Of a stretch of DNA of 64,000 nucleotides, positions 1 through 9,178 are shown one piece after another (the first letter of the stretch is position 1; each line of letters begins with the position of its first letter). The position numbers and the translations under genes are program-made. Below the pieces are notes generated by a model, which had not been told where the DNA came from, did no database searches, and saw only the letters and a program-made list of their open reading frames with translations. Source of the DNA: EB88 sp965199135 (GTDB lineage Bacteria; Acidobacteriota; Terriglobia; Terriglobales; Acidobacteriaceae); contig OZ240685.1 in assembly GCA_965199135.1 (NCBI GenBank), forward strand, positions 2,914,001 through 2,978,000, in the 5' to 3' direction.

Positions 1-14
1 CCGGAGAGCCTCTT

Positions 15-2681
15 TTGCTTGCCCGTACAAACCAGTCCGAGGCCCAAGCTCCTTCAGAGAAGGAGCTTTCGGGGGCGCCTAAGCCAGGATTGCCCGAGGC
101 CGAAGAGGAACGCCACACGGCCTGCGAAGAAGTGGCCTCGCTGTTCCAGCTTGGTTCCATCTTGAATGGCCGCTTCTCGATTGTTCGCTTTCTTGCACGG
201 GGTGGCATGGGAGAGGTGTATGAAGTGCGCGATCACATGCTGCAGGATGTCTCCATCGCACTCAAGATCGTCCTCCCGCACATCGCGAGCGATCCCGAGT
301 CGCGGAGAAGGTTTCAGAAAGAAGTCCTGCTGGCGCGCGAGATCAGCCACCCCAACCTGTGTCCGATTTATGACATCTTCCAGTGCACCGAACATACGCC
401 TCACTTTGCCTTCTTGACCATGAAGCTACTCCATGGAGAACCCCTGAGTGCCCGCCTCGCGGGGAGCAGGCCGTTGCCAGTCAGTGATGCTTTAAGTATC
501 GAGCAGCAGCTGATCTCCGGGGTGCGCGCTATCCATGAAGCTGGTGTGGTGCACCGTGATCTCAAGCCGAACAATGTTATCGTCGATGGCCGGGGCAAAG
601 CTCTTCATCTCTGGATCACCGACTTCGGGCTAGCTGGAATCTTTGAAACAGATGCGACGCTGCAGACACGTGCGCTCGCTGGTACTCCAGGCTATCTCGC
701 GCCTGAGCTTCTGCTGGGGCAGGTGCCTTCACCAGCGACGGACCTATTTGCGCTTGGAGTGCTGCTCCACGAGGTGTTTACCGGCGAGCGGCCGTCGTTG
801 AAGCCTGGTTCGCTCACGCCAGTGGTGAACAGGAAGCTGGAGCTGAGTGGCCTGCCGGAGCGATCTGTGGCGCTGGTTCGTGCCTTGCTTGCGGATGATC
901 CTGGTCGCCGCTGCACTGTTTTTCGCGAGGTGAGCGAGCCATTCACTGCGAACCAGGAGACGCACGCCGGAGCAGCATCGCCTACGGTGAGAAGACGTAC
1001 CTTCCTTGGGCTTGGAACAGCAGCCGCTGTCTCCCTGGCTGCTGCAATGACCTGGGAGCGAGAAGCGATTGAGACCATCTTCCACCCTCTCCCTCTGAAG
1101 CGGTTTGTCGCCGTGCTCGCGTGGCCCCGGACAGCAGAATCCCACCTTGCAGGCCTGCTCTCCGGCGTGGTGGACGCTCTTGAACTGGAGCTGTCCCGCG
1201 CGGAAGCCTTTGATCATAACTTCTCAGTGACTGTTCCTGAAAAGGCAGGAGGCGACACGCGCGACCAGCTGCGCGCAGTGCGTGACTCTGTGGGGGCAAA
1301 TCTTGTGCTTGCGATCAGCGCGCAGCGCCGTGGAGACGAGACTGCCTGCCTGCTCTCTTTGCTGGACCCGGATGCAGCAGGACCTCTGCGGCAGAAAGAA
1401 GTGATGTGCGCAGCGGGGCAGGAGCCGTCGTTGCCACACCGCGCCGTGCATGCAGCAGCGCGCCTCCTTGATGTTCGAGAAGAATACCTCGCTGGCGGCC
1501 CCCCGGCGTCCACAACAACTTCGCCCGCGGCGTATGCAGCATTGCAGGCAGGAGACTCACTCAGGGTTGTTGAAAACGATGCCGGCCTGGAACAGGCGAT
1601 CTCGAAATATAGAGAAGCGACGGAGCTTGATCCGCGCTACGCGCTTGCTTACGCCAAGATTGCACTCGCCTATGGAAGGCTCGGAGTCATCAGGCGCGAT
1701 GCAAGTGCCTTTGCCCTTGCCGAGCGAAATTACGACACAGCGCTCACGCTGATGCCCACGTTGGCAGATGGTTACCTGGCCAAAGCACTGGTGCTTCAAC
1801 AGACAGGGGACGCGCTGGGCGCACTGCGCACCTTGGGACGCGGCCTCTCCGTGGATCCGACAAACTACAGGCTGCTTCATGAGCAAGCTGCACTTTACGG
1901 TTCTCTGAATCGCTGGCAGGAGTCTGAGCAGACATTTGCGCGCGTGTTAAAGCAGCGACCGAACTACTGGGAAACTTACAATGAACTCGGCGCGGTGTAC
2001 AGTGACCAGGGCAAGTACAAAGAGGCGCTCGCCATGTTCCGTGTGGCGAGCCTAGGTGCTCCGAGGGTCACGCTCGAGTTCAACAACATCGCCTCGGTTT
2101 ACCTTGCTCTTGGGAACATCAAAGAGGCTCTTGAGAACGCAGCCAAGAGCCTGGCCCTGGCTCCCAATGCACTTGCCGCCGGAACGATGGCCGCAGGACA
2201 GCGTATGGCCAAGAACTACGACCAGGCGCTTGTCTCTGCAAAGTCGTGTGTCGCACTGGACCCCTCGGATCCAACAGGATGGCTCGAGCTTGGCGACTGT
2301 TACAGTTCGATACGACGGGGGAGCACACCGGCACTCACCGCCTACCGGAAAGCCTCTGCAGTCCAGCAGGATGGACTTACGACGAACCCCGAGGATGGCC
2401 CGGGTTGGGTACTGCTCGCCCTGACCAGCGCGCTTTCTCGCGAGATCCCTGCCGCGGTGGCCGCGCTGCGCCGCGGCGATGCTCTCCCCAGTGACGCAAT
2501 GGACACGCAACTCTACAAAGCGCGTGCTCTTGAGGCCCTGGGAAGACGAGACGAGGCCTTGTCGGTGGTGGCGCGTTGTCTGCAGCGAGGAGCTACGCAC
2601 TACGAGATCGATGGAATGGCACCTGATATGGATGCATTTCGCAAAGATCCTCGCTACGGAGCACTCGTAGATCACGCATAG
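15..2681 (+). CDS. Membrane-anchored Ser/Thr protein kinase with C-terminal TPR repeats
   Basis: A Hanks-type kinase domain covers about residues 50-310. The glycine loop ARGGMGEVYE is at 61-70, ALKIV supplies the ATP-binding Lys, HRDLKPNN is near 179, DFG near 203, and GTPGYLAPE follows, so all catalytic motifs are intact. A single hydrophobic segment starts near residue 326 and is preceded by RRRTFLG, which fits a twin-arginine motif. The rest (about 350-888) is rich in TPR-like helices after an adenylate-cyclase-like linker. The frame is open to the window edge. The first usable codon is TTG at 15, so the true start may lie outside. Family knowledge says such kinases phosphorylate Ser/Thr in response to envelope or internal cues; the substrate is unknown. 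The FHA/SpoIIE phosphatase at 3193-4911 is a plausible functional neighbour but is on the other strand. Confidence 0.93.
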   Translation: MLARTNQSEAQAPSEKELSGAPKPGLPEAEEERHTACEEVASLFQLGSILNGRFSIVRFLARGGMGEVYEVRDHMLQDVSIALKIVLPHIASDPESRRRFQKEVLLAREISHPNLCPIYDIFQCTEHTPHFAFLTMKLLHGEPLSARLAGSRPLPVSDALSIEQQLISGVRAIHEAGVVHRDLKPNNVIVDGRGKALHLWITDFGLAGIFETDATLQTRALAGTPGYLAPELLLGQVPSPATDLFALGVLLHEVFTGERPSLKPGSLTPVVNRKLELSGLPERSVALVRALLADDPGRRCTVFREVSEPFTANQETHAGAASPTVRRRTFLGLGTAAAVSLAAAMTWEREAIETIFHPLPLKRFVAVLAWPRTAESHLAGLLSGVVDALELELSRAEAFDHNFSVTVPEKAGGDTRDQLRAVRDSVGANLVLAISAQRRGDETACLLSLLDPDAAGPLRQKEVMCAAGQEPSLPHRAVHAAARLLDVREEYLAGGPPASTTTSPAAYAALQAGDSLRVVENDAGLEQAISKYREATELDPRYALAYAKIALAYGRLGVIRRDASAFALAERNYDTALTLMPTLADGYLAKALVLQQTGDALGALRTLGRGLSVDPTNYRLLHEQAALYGSLNRWQESEQTFARVLKQRPNYWETYNELGAVYSDQGKYKEALAMFRVASLGAPRVTLEFNNIASVYLALGNIKEALENAAKSLALAPNALAAGTMAAGQRMAKNYDQALVSAKSCVALDPSDPTGWLELGDCYSSIRRGSTPALTAYRKASAVQQDGLTTNPEDGPGWVLLALTSALSREIPAAVAALRRGDALPSDAMDTQLYKARALEALGRRDEALSVVARCLQRGATHYEIDGMAPDMDAFRKDPRYGALVDHA

Positions 2682-2851
2682 CTCCGCGGCGTACACAAAG
2701 CTGTGTAGTCACCAGGCCCAATCAGAACGAATGTTCTGGCAAGCGGAAGTTCGAGCAGTTCAAATGGTCTTCGCGGGTGCTGCTGCATACGGGCGAATAT
2801 CTGCAGAGCAGCACGTTCTACTGGGAAGAGGAAGAGGAAGAGGGTGCCGTC

Positions 2852-3277
2852 TTGTACGCAGGATCGAAGCTATCTACCGCAGTCTTTCTGATGTGCTGGT
2901 TGTTGACCCCGGGCTGCCATACCCATACGGCATCCGCGCCACCCCCACCGCCGTCATCAACGACGGTCGTGTTTCAAGTAAAAGCCTGCAGCGTCAGTTC
3001 CGCGGGCCAGCAGCAGGAGGTTTCCCCCGGCACTGCTGTCCAGTGGATGCCCGCCACGCAGGCAGATCAGGGCTTCCAGGTGCAGCCGAGCAATGGTGAT
3101 TCGTTCCTGACGAACATCCACCCATTGCAGCAGGGCGGATTGACCGGGTCCGCAGCAAGCGTCGCATCTGGAACAAGCCAGGGCGTGCATAATTACCGGC
3201 TCGTCTGCCCCTCGTCGTCGTCGACGCTGCAGATGCATGTTGGCAAGTGTCCAGGCTGTTCCAGCACGCCGCAGTAG
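2852..3277 (+). CDS. Small putative lipoprotein, family not recognised
   Basis: Starting at TTG 2852 (purine-rich GAAGAGG about 8 bases upstream) the protein is 141 residues. It has a short charged N-terminus, a hydrophobic stretch and a lipobox-like LTPGC, followed by a Pro/Ser/Thr linker. The remainder looks like a small beta-rich domain with spaced Cys residues (KAC, VCP, KCPGC). The frame stays open upstream to 2777, but that part is Glu-rich and unlike a signal peptide. The last 85 bases overlap the 3' end of the phosphatase gene on the opposite strand. Composition and lipobox argue that it is real; I cannot assign a function. A chance ORF is the alternative. Confidence 0.5.
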   Translation: MYAGSKLSTAVFLMCWLLTPGCHTHTASAPPPPPSSTTVVFQVKACSVSSAGQQQEVSPGTAVQWMPATQADQGFQVQPSNGDSFLTNIHPLQQGGLTGSAASVASGTSQGVHNYRLVCPSSSSTLQMHVGKCPGCSSTPQ

Positions 3278-4911
3278 CTGTCGGTTGCTCCGGACTCGCC
3301 TGCCGCGGAGTACGTGATGTGAACTGCTGTGCAGTCATCCATCCAGGCGACGGTCTGACAAAAACGGAGAACCTCGTTCGCGACTCCTGTTCCATCAAGC
3401 AGGGAAGCAGCAGCATCTAGGCGCTCCTCACCGAAGGCTTCGCCTCGCGCGTTCTCCGCCTCTGTTAGACCATCGCTGACTAACAGGACACGTGAACCGG
3501 GGTTGAGACAGGTTGTCGAAACGACGTACTTGGCCGAAAGGAAAAGGCCGACCGGCACGTTGGACTCGGCAAGCCTGCGACTCCCGACGCCTGGGTCGCA
3601 GACCCTGGGCTGAACATGTCCGCAGTTGATGTACTCCAGGATGCCACCTGCGGAGAGCCGGAGTATGACCAGCGTCGCGTATTTGCCACCCCCCTTCTTG
3701 CACAGGAAGTCGTTCGCAGATTTCGCTATCTCATCGAGTGAGGCACGGGCCTGAAGTTGCACATAGAGCAGGCCCTGGAGGGTGGAGGCAAGCAAAGCAG
3801 CCGGAATACCTTTCCCGGACACATCAGCTAGCACGACGGCGACTTGCTGGGCCGTTTCGATGACGTCGAAGAAGTCGCCACCGACCTCTCCACATGGCTG
3901 GCTAAACGCTTCCAGTGTGGCAAAGTCTAGGCTTGGAAGGTGCGTGGGCATCAGGCCTCGCTGGATAGCGGCTGCGATCCGCAACTCCTCCTGGTCGCGA
4001 CGGGCTTTCTCCTGCTGTGTAAGCAGCCGGGCATTCTCGACCAGGACCGCTGCCTCCCGCGCAATCATCCCGAGCAGATCGCGATCCACATCGGACATGA
4101 AATCAGGCTTGAAGCTGGCATCCATGTAGAGCAGGCCAAGTAACTTGTGCCTTGCTGTTCGGGCTACCGCATTGTCTGCCTGCCAGAGGGGAATACAGAG
4201 CACCACGCGAATGTTGTGCGCCACGATGCTCTCAGGCAGGCTTGTGGACTCAGCCGTCAGGGTGTCGCTTAGAAAAAAGTCCTGCCGGCCCGCAATAGCC
4301 TGTTTCATGATCGTCTGGGAGAGAGTCGCGGAGTCGTCAAGCCTCCGGTCGGCCCTATCCATGCCGGCCTCAAAGCGCAGCTGCCCCTCTCCGTCGCTCA
4401 GAAAGACATAGCCCCTTTCCATCCTGGCGAGTTGGAGAGTGGTCTTGAGCAGGGTTTCAAGCACCAAATCTGTACTCTCTGCAGCGCTCAGGCTATTCGC
4501 TACACTGCAGTACCAGTTGAGCTTAGCGAACTCGTCACGCGCGCCCTCCGCTGTAGCCGCCACCACGTTCGCCGGCTGAGAAGGTGACGCTGCTTCGCTG
4601 ACCAGGCGAAACTGCGATGCAGGGTCCGGGCCGAACTGGATGACATCACCCTGTTCCAGAAGGGCGGATGAGAGCTTCTGTCCGTTGACGAACGTGCCGT
4701 GCGTGCTCTCGAGATCGCGAAGAATCCACCCCTCCGGGGAGCGAACGAGTTCGGCATGGCGGCGGGAGACGAGAGCCTGAGGGACCACGAAGTCGCAATC
4801 CTGCGATCTCCCGATCAGATAGGCAGAAGCGTCCAAACGAAGGTCATACCGGAGCGAACCCTGAAGGTCCATCAGCACTGCAGGCCAGTTGCGCTCGCTC
4901 TCCATCACCAC
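3193..4911 (-). CDS. FHA-GAF-SpoIIE (PP2C/RsbU-type) protein phosphatase
   Basis: The 572-residue protein has three modules. An FHA domain (about 10-100) shows GRSQDCDF, SRRHAEL and STHGTFVNG, the phosphothreonine-binding pattern. A GAF-like sensor lies at about 130-290, followed by a short linker helix. A SpoIIE/PP2C-type phosphatase domain (about 320-530) carries the metal-binding acidic residues in GGDFFD, LADVSGKG, LLVSDGLTEA and MDDCTAV. Relatives dephosphorylate anti-anti-sigma factors or act in partner switching, and the FHA domain suggests recognition of kinase products. About 45 residues follow the last phosphatase motif and their coding sequence overlaps the convergent lipoprotein gene. 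It lies 82 bases downstream of the permease gene on the same strand and may be cotranscribed with it. Confidence 0.93.
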   Translation of the reverse strand: MVMESERNWPAVLMDLQGSLRYDLRLDASAYLIGRSQDCDFVVPQALVSRRHAELVRSPEGWILRDLESTHGTFVNGQKLSSALLEQGDVIQFGPDPASQFRLVSEAASPSQPANVVAATAEGARDEFAKLNWYCSVANSLSAAESTDLVLETLLKTTLQLARMERGYVFLSDGEGQLRFEAGMDRADRRLDDSATLSQTIMKQAIAGRQDFFLSDTLTAESTSLPESIVAHNIRVVLCIPLWQADNAVARTARHKLLGLLYMDASFKPDFMSDVDRDLLGMIAREAAVLVENARLLTQQEKARRDQEELRIAAAIQRGLMPTHLPSLDFATLEAFSQPCGEVGGDFFDVIETAQQVAVVLADVSGKGIPAALLASTLQGLLYVQLQARASLDEIAKSANDFLCKKGGGKYATLVILRLSAGGILEYINCGHVQPRVCDPGVGSRRLAESNVPVGLFLSAKYVVSTTCLNPGSRVLLVSDGLTEAENARGEAFGEERLDAAASLLDGTGVANEVLRFCQTVAWMDDCTAVHITYSAAGESGATDSYCGVLEQPGHLPTCICSVDDDEGQTSR

Positions 4912-4930
4912 CTCGTTCCGCCGGATTTTA

Positions 4931-4953
4931 CGACGAGGACGAGAGGCTCGTCG
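4931..4953 (-). terminator. Weak hairpin between permease and phosphatase genes
   Basis: A perfect 7-base inverted repeat (CGACGAG / CTCGTCG) with a 9-base loop lies between the permease stop and the phosphatase start. Read on the minus strand it is followed by TAAAATC rather than a clean U-tract. It could be a weak terminator or attenuator; chance is possible. Confidence 0.3.
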
Positions 4954-4993
4954 CGATCGCCGTGTCTCCGATAGACGATCGAGTCAGGCATGG

Positions 4994-6865
4994 TTAACTT
5001 ACATGCACAGCGGGCCGCCGCTCGGGATCCTTGACCGCGCGGCGCAGCACTTCATGGGTGAGAGGAGCCGTATCGCCCTCCCCGAGAAAGATGAAGCGCA
5101 GCACATTGATCACCGGGTTGACTTCTGTCCAGTGAAAGTAGACGTGCGGAATGCAGCCAGTGCTTTGTTCGAGGTGGATGAGCAGCGCCGCGATGGAATT
5201 GGCAATGACAGCACTGCGGGCATAGAGGACGATCCCTCCGTCTTCTTCCCGTGCGCTGATGTTCAGCTTTTCGCTGAAATCAGAAGCATCGCCCCGCTCC
5301 ACCTCGAGGAAATACACTGACTCACTCGCAGAGAAGTTATGCACCTTGCGAAGGTCTGTTTCAGCATGGCTGCGGTCTTTTCCGGCCGAGGTACGCGGGT
5401 TCCATGCGATCAGGCGTATGGTGCGATTGGTGTCTCGGCTCAGCAGACGCAAGGCCTCTTCGTCCAGATGTACGCCGGTGATGCGCAACTCCGTGGATCG
5501 GAATGCCCGGGAAGTGAGCGACAAGGCAAGCATGGTGAGGATGAAGATGCAGGAGATCTTGAGTCCTTCAGGCCGTTCGAAAACATTCACCGCGGTGGTG
5601 TAGATAAAGACCAGTGCGATCAGGCCCAACACGAATCGGGTAAGCACACCGCGCGCTGCCAGCGTCACTGCGCATGCAGCGGAGGTGATGAGAAACAGGA
5701 CACCGGTAGCGTAGGCGCCACCCTGGGCATCGACGTCCGCGTGGAAGAGAACGGTCACTGAGAAAGCAACAGCCATGAAGACAAGCACAAGCGGGCGCGA
5801 CGCGCGCGCCCACTCCGGCGCCATGCCAAAGCCCGGAAGGTAGCGGGGGATCAGGTTGAGCAAGCCCGCAAGCGCAGAGGCTCCGGCAAAGGCCAGGATC
5901 AGGATCGTGCTGATGTCGTACACGGTGCCGAATCCATTGCCGAGATAGCGATGGGCGAGGTAGGCCATCGCGCGCCCATTCGCGATACCACCCTCGCGGA
6001 AATCGCTCGCAGGAATCAGCAAAGTCGTGATGACACTGGTCGCCATCAGGAACACGCTCATGATCAATGCTGCCGAGACGAGGAGCTTTTTGGCATTGCG
6101 AATGCGTCCGGGGAGATCAGGAGCTTCGATCAGCGGCATCACAGCGACACCGGTCTCAAATCCCGAAAGGCCAAGTGCCAGTTTTGGGAACAGCAGAAGC
6201 GAGAGCGCGACAACGGAGAGGATACTTCCGTGCTGGGTCACGAGGGCGCGCTTCCACTCTGTGATGAGCACGCGATGGTGCAGCACCTCCGCAACCCCCC
6301 TGACCGTGACGACCGCGTTGAGGAGCAGGTAAATCCCAACAAGCACCACGGCGATGTTGATCGCCTCTTTGAAGCCCTTGAGAAAGATGACGCCGAGGAT
6401 GGCAAGAAGAACAAGCGTCACCGCCATCTGGCCTTGCAGGAAGGACGGCGTGAACGGATTGTGGATGAAATGCGCTGCAGCATCGGCTGCTGACAGGGTC
6501 ATCGTGATGACGAAGTCTGTGGTGGCAAAGCCCAGCAGGACGAGCACAAACATTTTTCCGGCCCATCCAGGGAAGAGCTTTTCCAACATGGCGATGCTCC
6601 CCTGGCCACTGGGGCTCGCCTTTGCGACGCGGGTGTACACGGGCAGCGCCCCGAGAAGTGTCACCAGAACGAGCACAAATGTGGCCACCGGGGACATCAC
6701 CCCGGCCGCCAGGAATGCGATGCCAGCCTGGTAGCCGAGAGTGGAGAAGTAATCGACACCCGTGAGGCACATCACCCGCCACCAGGAGTGCTCCGCCTTC
6801 TCGATGTGGCTTTGAATGCCTTTCGGCACCTGCAGGTCAGCGAACAGCCAGTCCATCATGGACAC
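4994..6865 (-). CDS. APC-superfamily permease with C-terminal soluble domain
   Basis: An integral membrane protein of about 623 residues. The N-terminal part carries roughly 12 hydrophobic segments; VDYFSTLGYQAG and SPSGQGSIAMLE resemble the first helices of APC amino-acid/cation permeases. After about residue 440 a soluble C-terminal domain follows, predicted cytoplasmic. GTG at 6865 is preferred as start because AGAAGGGA (6873-6880) sits 7 bases upstream; the frame continues to 6892 without a better site. The substrate is unknown: amino acid or cation uptake are both possible in this family. The phosphatase gene follows on the same strand. Confidence 0.88.
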   Translation of the reverse strand: MSMMDWLFADLQVPKGIQSHIEKAEHSWWRVMCLTGVDYFSTLGYQAGIAFLAAGVMSPVATFVLVLVTLLGALPVYTRVAKASPSGQGSIAMLEKLFPGWAGKMFVLVLLGFATTDFVITMTLSAADAAAHFIHNPFTPSFLQGQMAVTLVLLAILGVIFLKGFKEAINIAVVLVGIYLLLNAVVTVRGVAEVLHHRVLITEWKRALVTQHGSILSVVALSLLLFPKLALGLSGFETGVAVMPLIEAPDLPGRIRNAKKLLVSAALIMSVFLMATSVITTLLIPASDFREGGIANGRAMAYLAHRYLGNGFGTVYDISTILILAFAGASALAGLLNLIPRYLPGFGMAPEWARASRPLVLVFMAVAFSVTVLFHADVDAQGGAYATGVLFLITSAACAVTLAARGVLTRFVLGLIALVFIYTTAVNVFERPEGLKISCIFILTMLALSLTSRAFRSTELRITGVHLDEEALRLLSRDTNRTIRLIAWNPRTSAGKDRSHAETDLRKVHNFSASESVYFLEVERGDASDFSEKLNISAREEDGGIVLYARSAVIANSIAALLIHLEQSTGCIPHVYFHWTEVNPVINVLRFIFLGEGDTAPLTHEVLRRAVKDPERRPAVHVS

Positions 6866-6941
6866 TACGAAATCCCTTCTAGTAACAAGCACTATCCTAA
6901 CGGGCGTTGAAGATTACCCTTGTTCACTCGATGACAATGGT

Positions 6942-6958
6942 GGTTTGCGGTGCAAACC
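6942..6958. promoter_or_regulatory. Short palindrome in divergent intergenic region
   Basis: GGTTTGC and GCAAACC form a perfect 7-base inverted repeat around a 3-base centre. It lies in the roughly 300-base gap between the divergent permease and diguanylate cyclase genes and could be an operator or a short hairpin. I see nothing else definite in this gap apart from the AAAGGAG ribosome-binding site of the cyclase. Confidence 0.35.
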
Positions 6959-7166
6959 GGGGCGCAGCGAGGGCGCTTGGGTCCTGCAGAATCGGAGCCA
7001 TTGCGTCATTTCTACCTGAGAGGGAGCTCGCACCTCGGTAATTCGTAAAACGAGATAGCAGGAGTAAGACACTTACACATGCCGTAAGCTCTGAGGGATT
7101 CAACGGATCGTGAGATGCGAACGTATCACACCTTCTGGTCATGCTCGGCGCGAAAGGAGTTTCGAT

Positions 7167-8366
7167 TTGAAAGCAATGCTTCAAAAGAGCCGTGTTGCTC
7201 GGTATTCGCTCCCCGCGTCGGCCACCATCAGTTACATTCTTGCGCTTGCCTTTATCGCGATGCTCGCGCTGATTTCTCACGTTTTGCTGCAGCAGATCGT
7301 CGCCGGCCAGCAGTTCACAGCCTCCACAGTGAACTTCGCAGGACGGCAGCGGATGCTGGCGCAGCGGATGACCCGTTTTGCCGACGAGATCGCCGATGGC
7401 AGTGTCGATACGAGAAATGGGAGACAAGAGCTCGAGCGAGCGCTGACCCGCATGGGTGATGTAGAGACGCTTCTTCAAACGGGGAGTGTCCGGCTGCATG
7501 TGGAAGCACCGACCTCGACCGCGCTGCGCAACTTGTACTTCGGGTCGAAGGGTGGCCTCAGTCTGCAGGTGCATACCTTCCTGGAGCATGGCCGCTCCTT
7601 GCTCTTGAAGCCCGTGATCGGCATGGATGACGCGGATCTTGCAGCCATGCGCGTCGCGGTGGGCGGTCCATTGTCAAACACCCTAGACCTTGCTGTACAG
7701 CAGTATCAGGCCGAGGCCGAAGCAGAGACCCTGCACCTCCGGCACCTGATGACGCTGCTCACCGGGGGCATGCTCGTCACGCTCCTGCTCGAGGCACTGA
7801 TCATCTACCGCCCGCTGTTCCATCGACTCACCTACGCCTCGTGCAACGACGACCTGACGGGGTGCCTCAACCGCCGAGAGCTGCTCCTGACCACGGAGCG
7901 CTCCCTGGCTCGTGCGGTTCGCGACGGGGAGGAACTGTCGCTGATCATGGCGGACATCGATCACTTCAAGCAGGTGAATGACACCTGGGGCCATGCTGCG
8001 GGAGACCAGGTGATCCAGCAGTTTGTACGCGTTGCCGAAAGCTGCCTGCGCCGTGGCGACAGCATCGGCCGCATCGGAGGAGAGGAGTTCATTATCCTGC
8101 TGCCCGGGGCCGATGTGAATGGCGCCCTGCTGGTAGCCGAGCGAATCCGGAGCCGTTTTGCGGAAGCCGCTACCCTCATCTCGCCGGCAATGCCGGCGGT
8201 GCATGCCACCGTGAGTCTCGGGGTGATCAGCTCTGCTTCGGCTCGTTCTCTGGAGAGCATGCTCTCCGAAGCGGACTCGCTGCTCTACCGGGCGAAAGCG
8301 TCCGGACGCAACTGTGTGGCGGCCGTGTTAAAGGGCATGACTGCCCCCTCACTGGTCCGGAATTAG
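7167..8366 (+). CDS. Membrane diguanylate cyclase with PilJ-like sensor and GGEEF domain
   Basis: The 399-residue product would make cyclic di-GMP from two GTP. A first membrane helix (about residues 15-40) is followed by a PilJ-like periplasmic segment with FAGRQRMLAQRM, a second helix near 210-230, and a GGDEF domain (about 240-390). The active-site signature is GGEEF, which is competent. RRGD before it matches the RxxD inhibitory I-site, so product inhibition is likely. TTG at 7167 is chosen because AAAGGAG (7153-7159) lies 7 bases upstream; an upstream start at 7110 would add residues with no role in the sensor. PilJ-type N-termini sense small ligands such as nitrate in some relatives; here the ligand is unknown. 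Confidence 0.93.
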   Translation: MKAMLQKSRVARYSLPASATISYILALAFIAMLALISHVLLQQIVAGQQFTASTVNFAGRQRMLAQRMTRFADEIADGSVDTRNGRQELERALTRMGDVETLLQTGSVRLHVEAPTSTALRNLYFGSKGGLSLQVHTFLEHGRSLLLKPVIGMDDADLAAMRVAVGGPLSNTLDLAVQQYQAEAEAETLHLRHLMTLLTGGMLVTLLLEALIIYRPLFHRLTYASCNDDLTGCLNRRELLLTTERSLARAVRDGEELSLIMADIDHFKQVNDTWGHAAGDQVIQQFVRVAESCLRRGDSIGRIGGEEFIILLPGADVNGALLVAERIRSRFAEAATLISPAMPAVHATVSLGVISSASARSLESMLSEADSLLYRAKASGRNCVAAVLKGMTAPSLVRN

Positions 8367-8376
8367 CGAGCAGGCT

Positions 8377-8937
8377 CTATTCCGGCACGGGAACGTCGTA
8401 GCCGTTCAAGAGAACTGAGATCATGCAGTAGCAGCCGACCAGGTAGAACAACTCCGCGGTGCCATGCGCTCCGAAGACCCTGGTTGCCTCGGCGTAAGTG
8501 GTGTCTCCTAACTGGCCGCCAGAACTCAGCACAGCGGCCACGTCGTAAGCGATCGATTCCTCTTCCAGCAGGTCTGCGGGGCGCTGGCCGGCTGAGATTG
8601 TGGCGATCTTCGCGGCGCTGAGTCCGGCCTGCGCGGCGACACGCTCATGGGAGTAGAGCTCATAACGGGAGTGAAAGCGCGCGCCAGCGACGAGAATGGC
8701 GACCTCGTGCGCGTTCTTCGGCAGGGTCGTGTGTTCTGAGAGCGCAGTGAAGACAGACCATGCTGCCTTGCCAAACTGGGGGAAGTGCAGCATGGCAGGA
8801 AAGGGACCGATCAGTGCCCCAGCTGCATCCTGGCTCTTGAAGCCATGCAGGTGTTTCTCGACTCCGTCGAGCATGGCCTGGTTCAGCGCCTCTTGCTCCG
8901 GGGTGAGTTCATTTTGGTTGAGCGGCTTCAGTCGCAT
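8377..8937 (-). CDS. Carboxymuconolactone decarboxylase (CMD) family protein
   Basis: A 186-residue all-helical protein with the CMD-family core (AILVAGARFHSRYELYSHERVAAQAGLS, given here in parts: AILVAGARFHSRYE then HERVAAQAGLS). The CxxC pair of AhpD-type peroxidase partners is absent, so a redox role of that kind is unlikely. The start at 8937 has GAGGAG 4-5 bases upstream. It converges on the diguanylate cyclase with only 10 bases between stops. Relatives are often annotated only by fold; a decarboxylase role is not shown. It is divergent from the membrane glycosyltransferase gene. Confidence 0.88.
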   Translation of the reverse strand: MRLKPLNQNELTPEQEALNQAMLDGVEKHLHGFKSQDAAGALIGPFPAMLHFPQFGKAAWSVFTALSEHTTLPKNAHEVAILVAGARFHSRYELYSHERVAAQAGLSAAKIATISAGQRPADLLEEESIAYDVAAVLSSGGQLGDTTYAEATRVFGAHGTAELFYLVGCYCMISVLLNGYDVPVPE

Positions 8938-9178
8938 GGTTCTCCTCGGCATCATCGATACAGCGCGCTCTTGCTGAGATGCAGCGTCAAACTCCCTCTG
9001 GAATGACGCTGCCTGCGAGCTTCCTCGACCGGACCGTCCGACGCGGCAGTAACGTGGCTCCTGAGGGAAAGAGCCGCTAGGATCTCGGCAGGAACGGATC
9101 GCGCCGTCTCGATGGGAGGGAAATCTGGAAGATCACGAATGCTCCTCCCTCCGCCGGATCCTTGCAGTCGCGGGCGCT

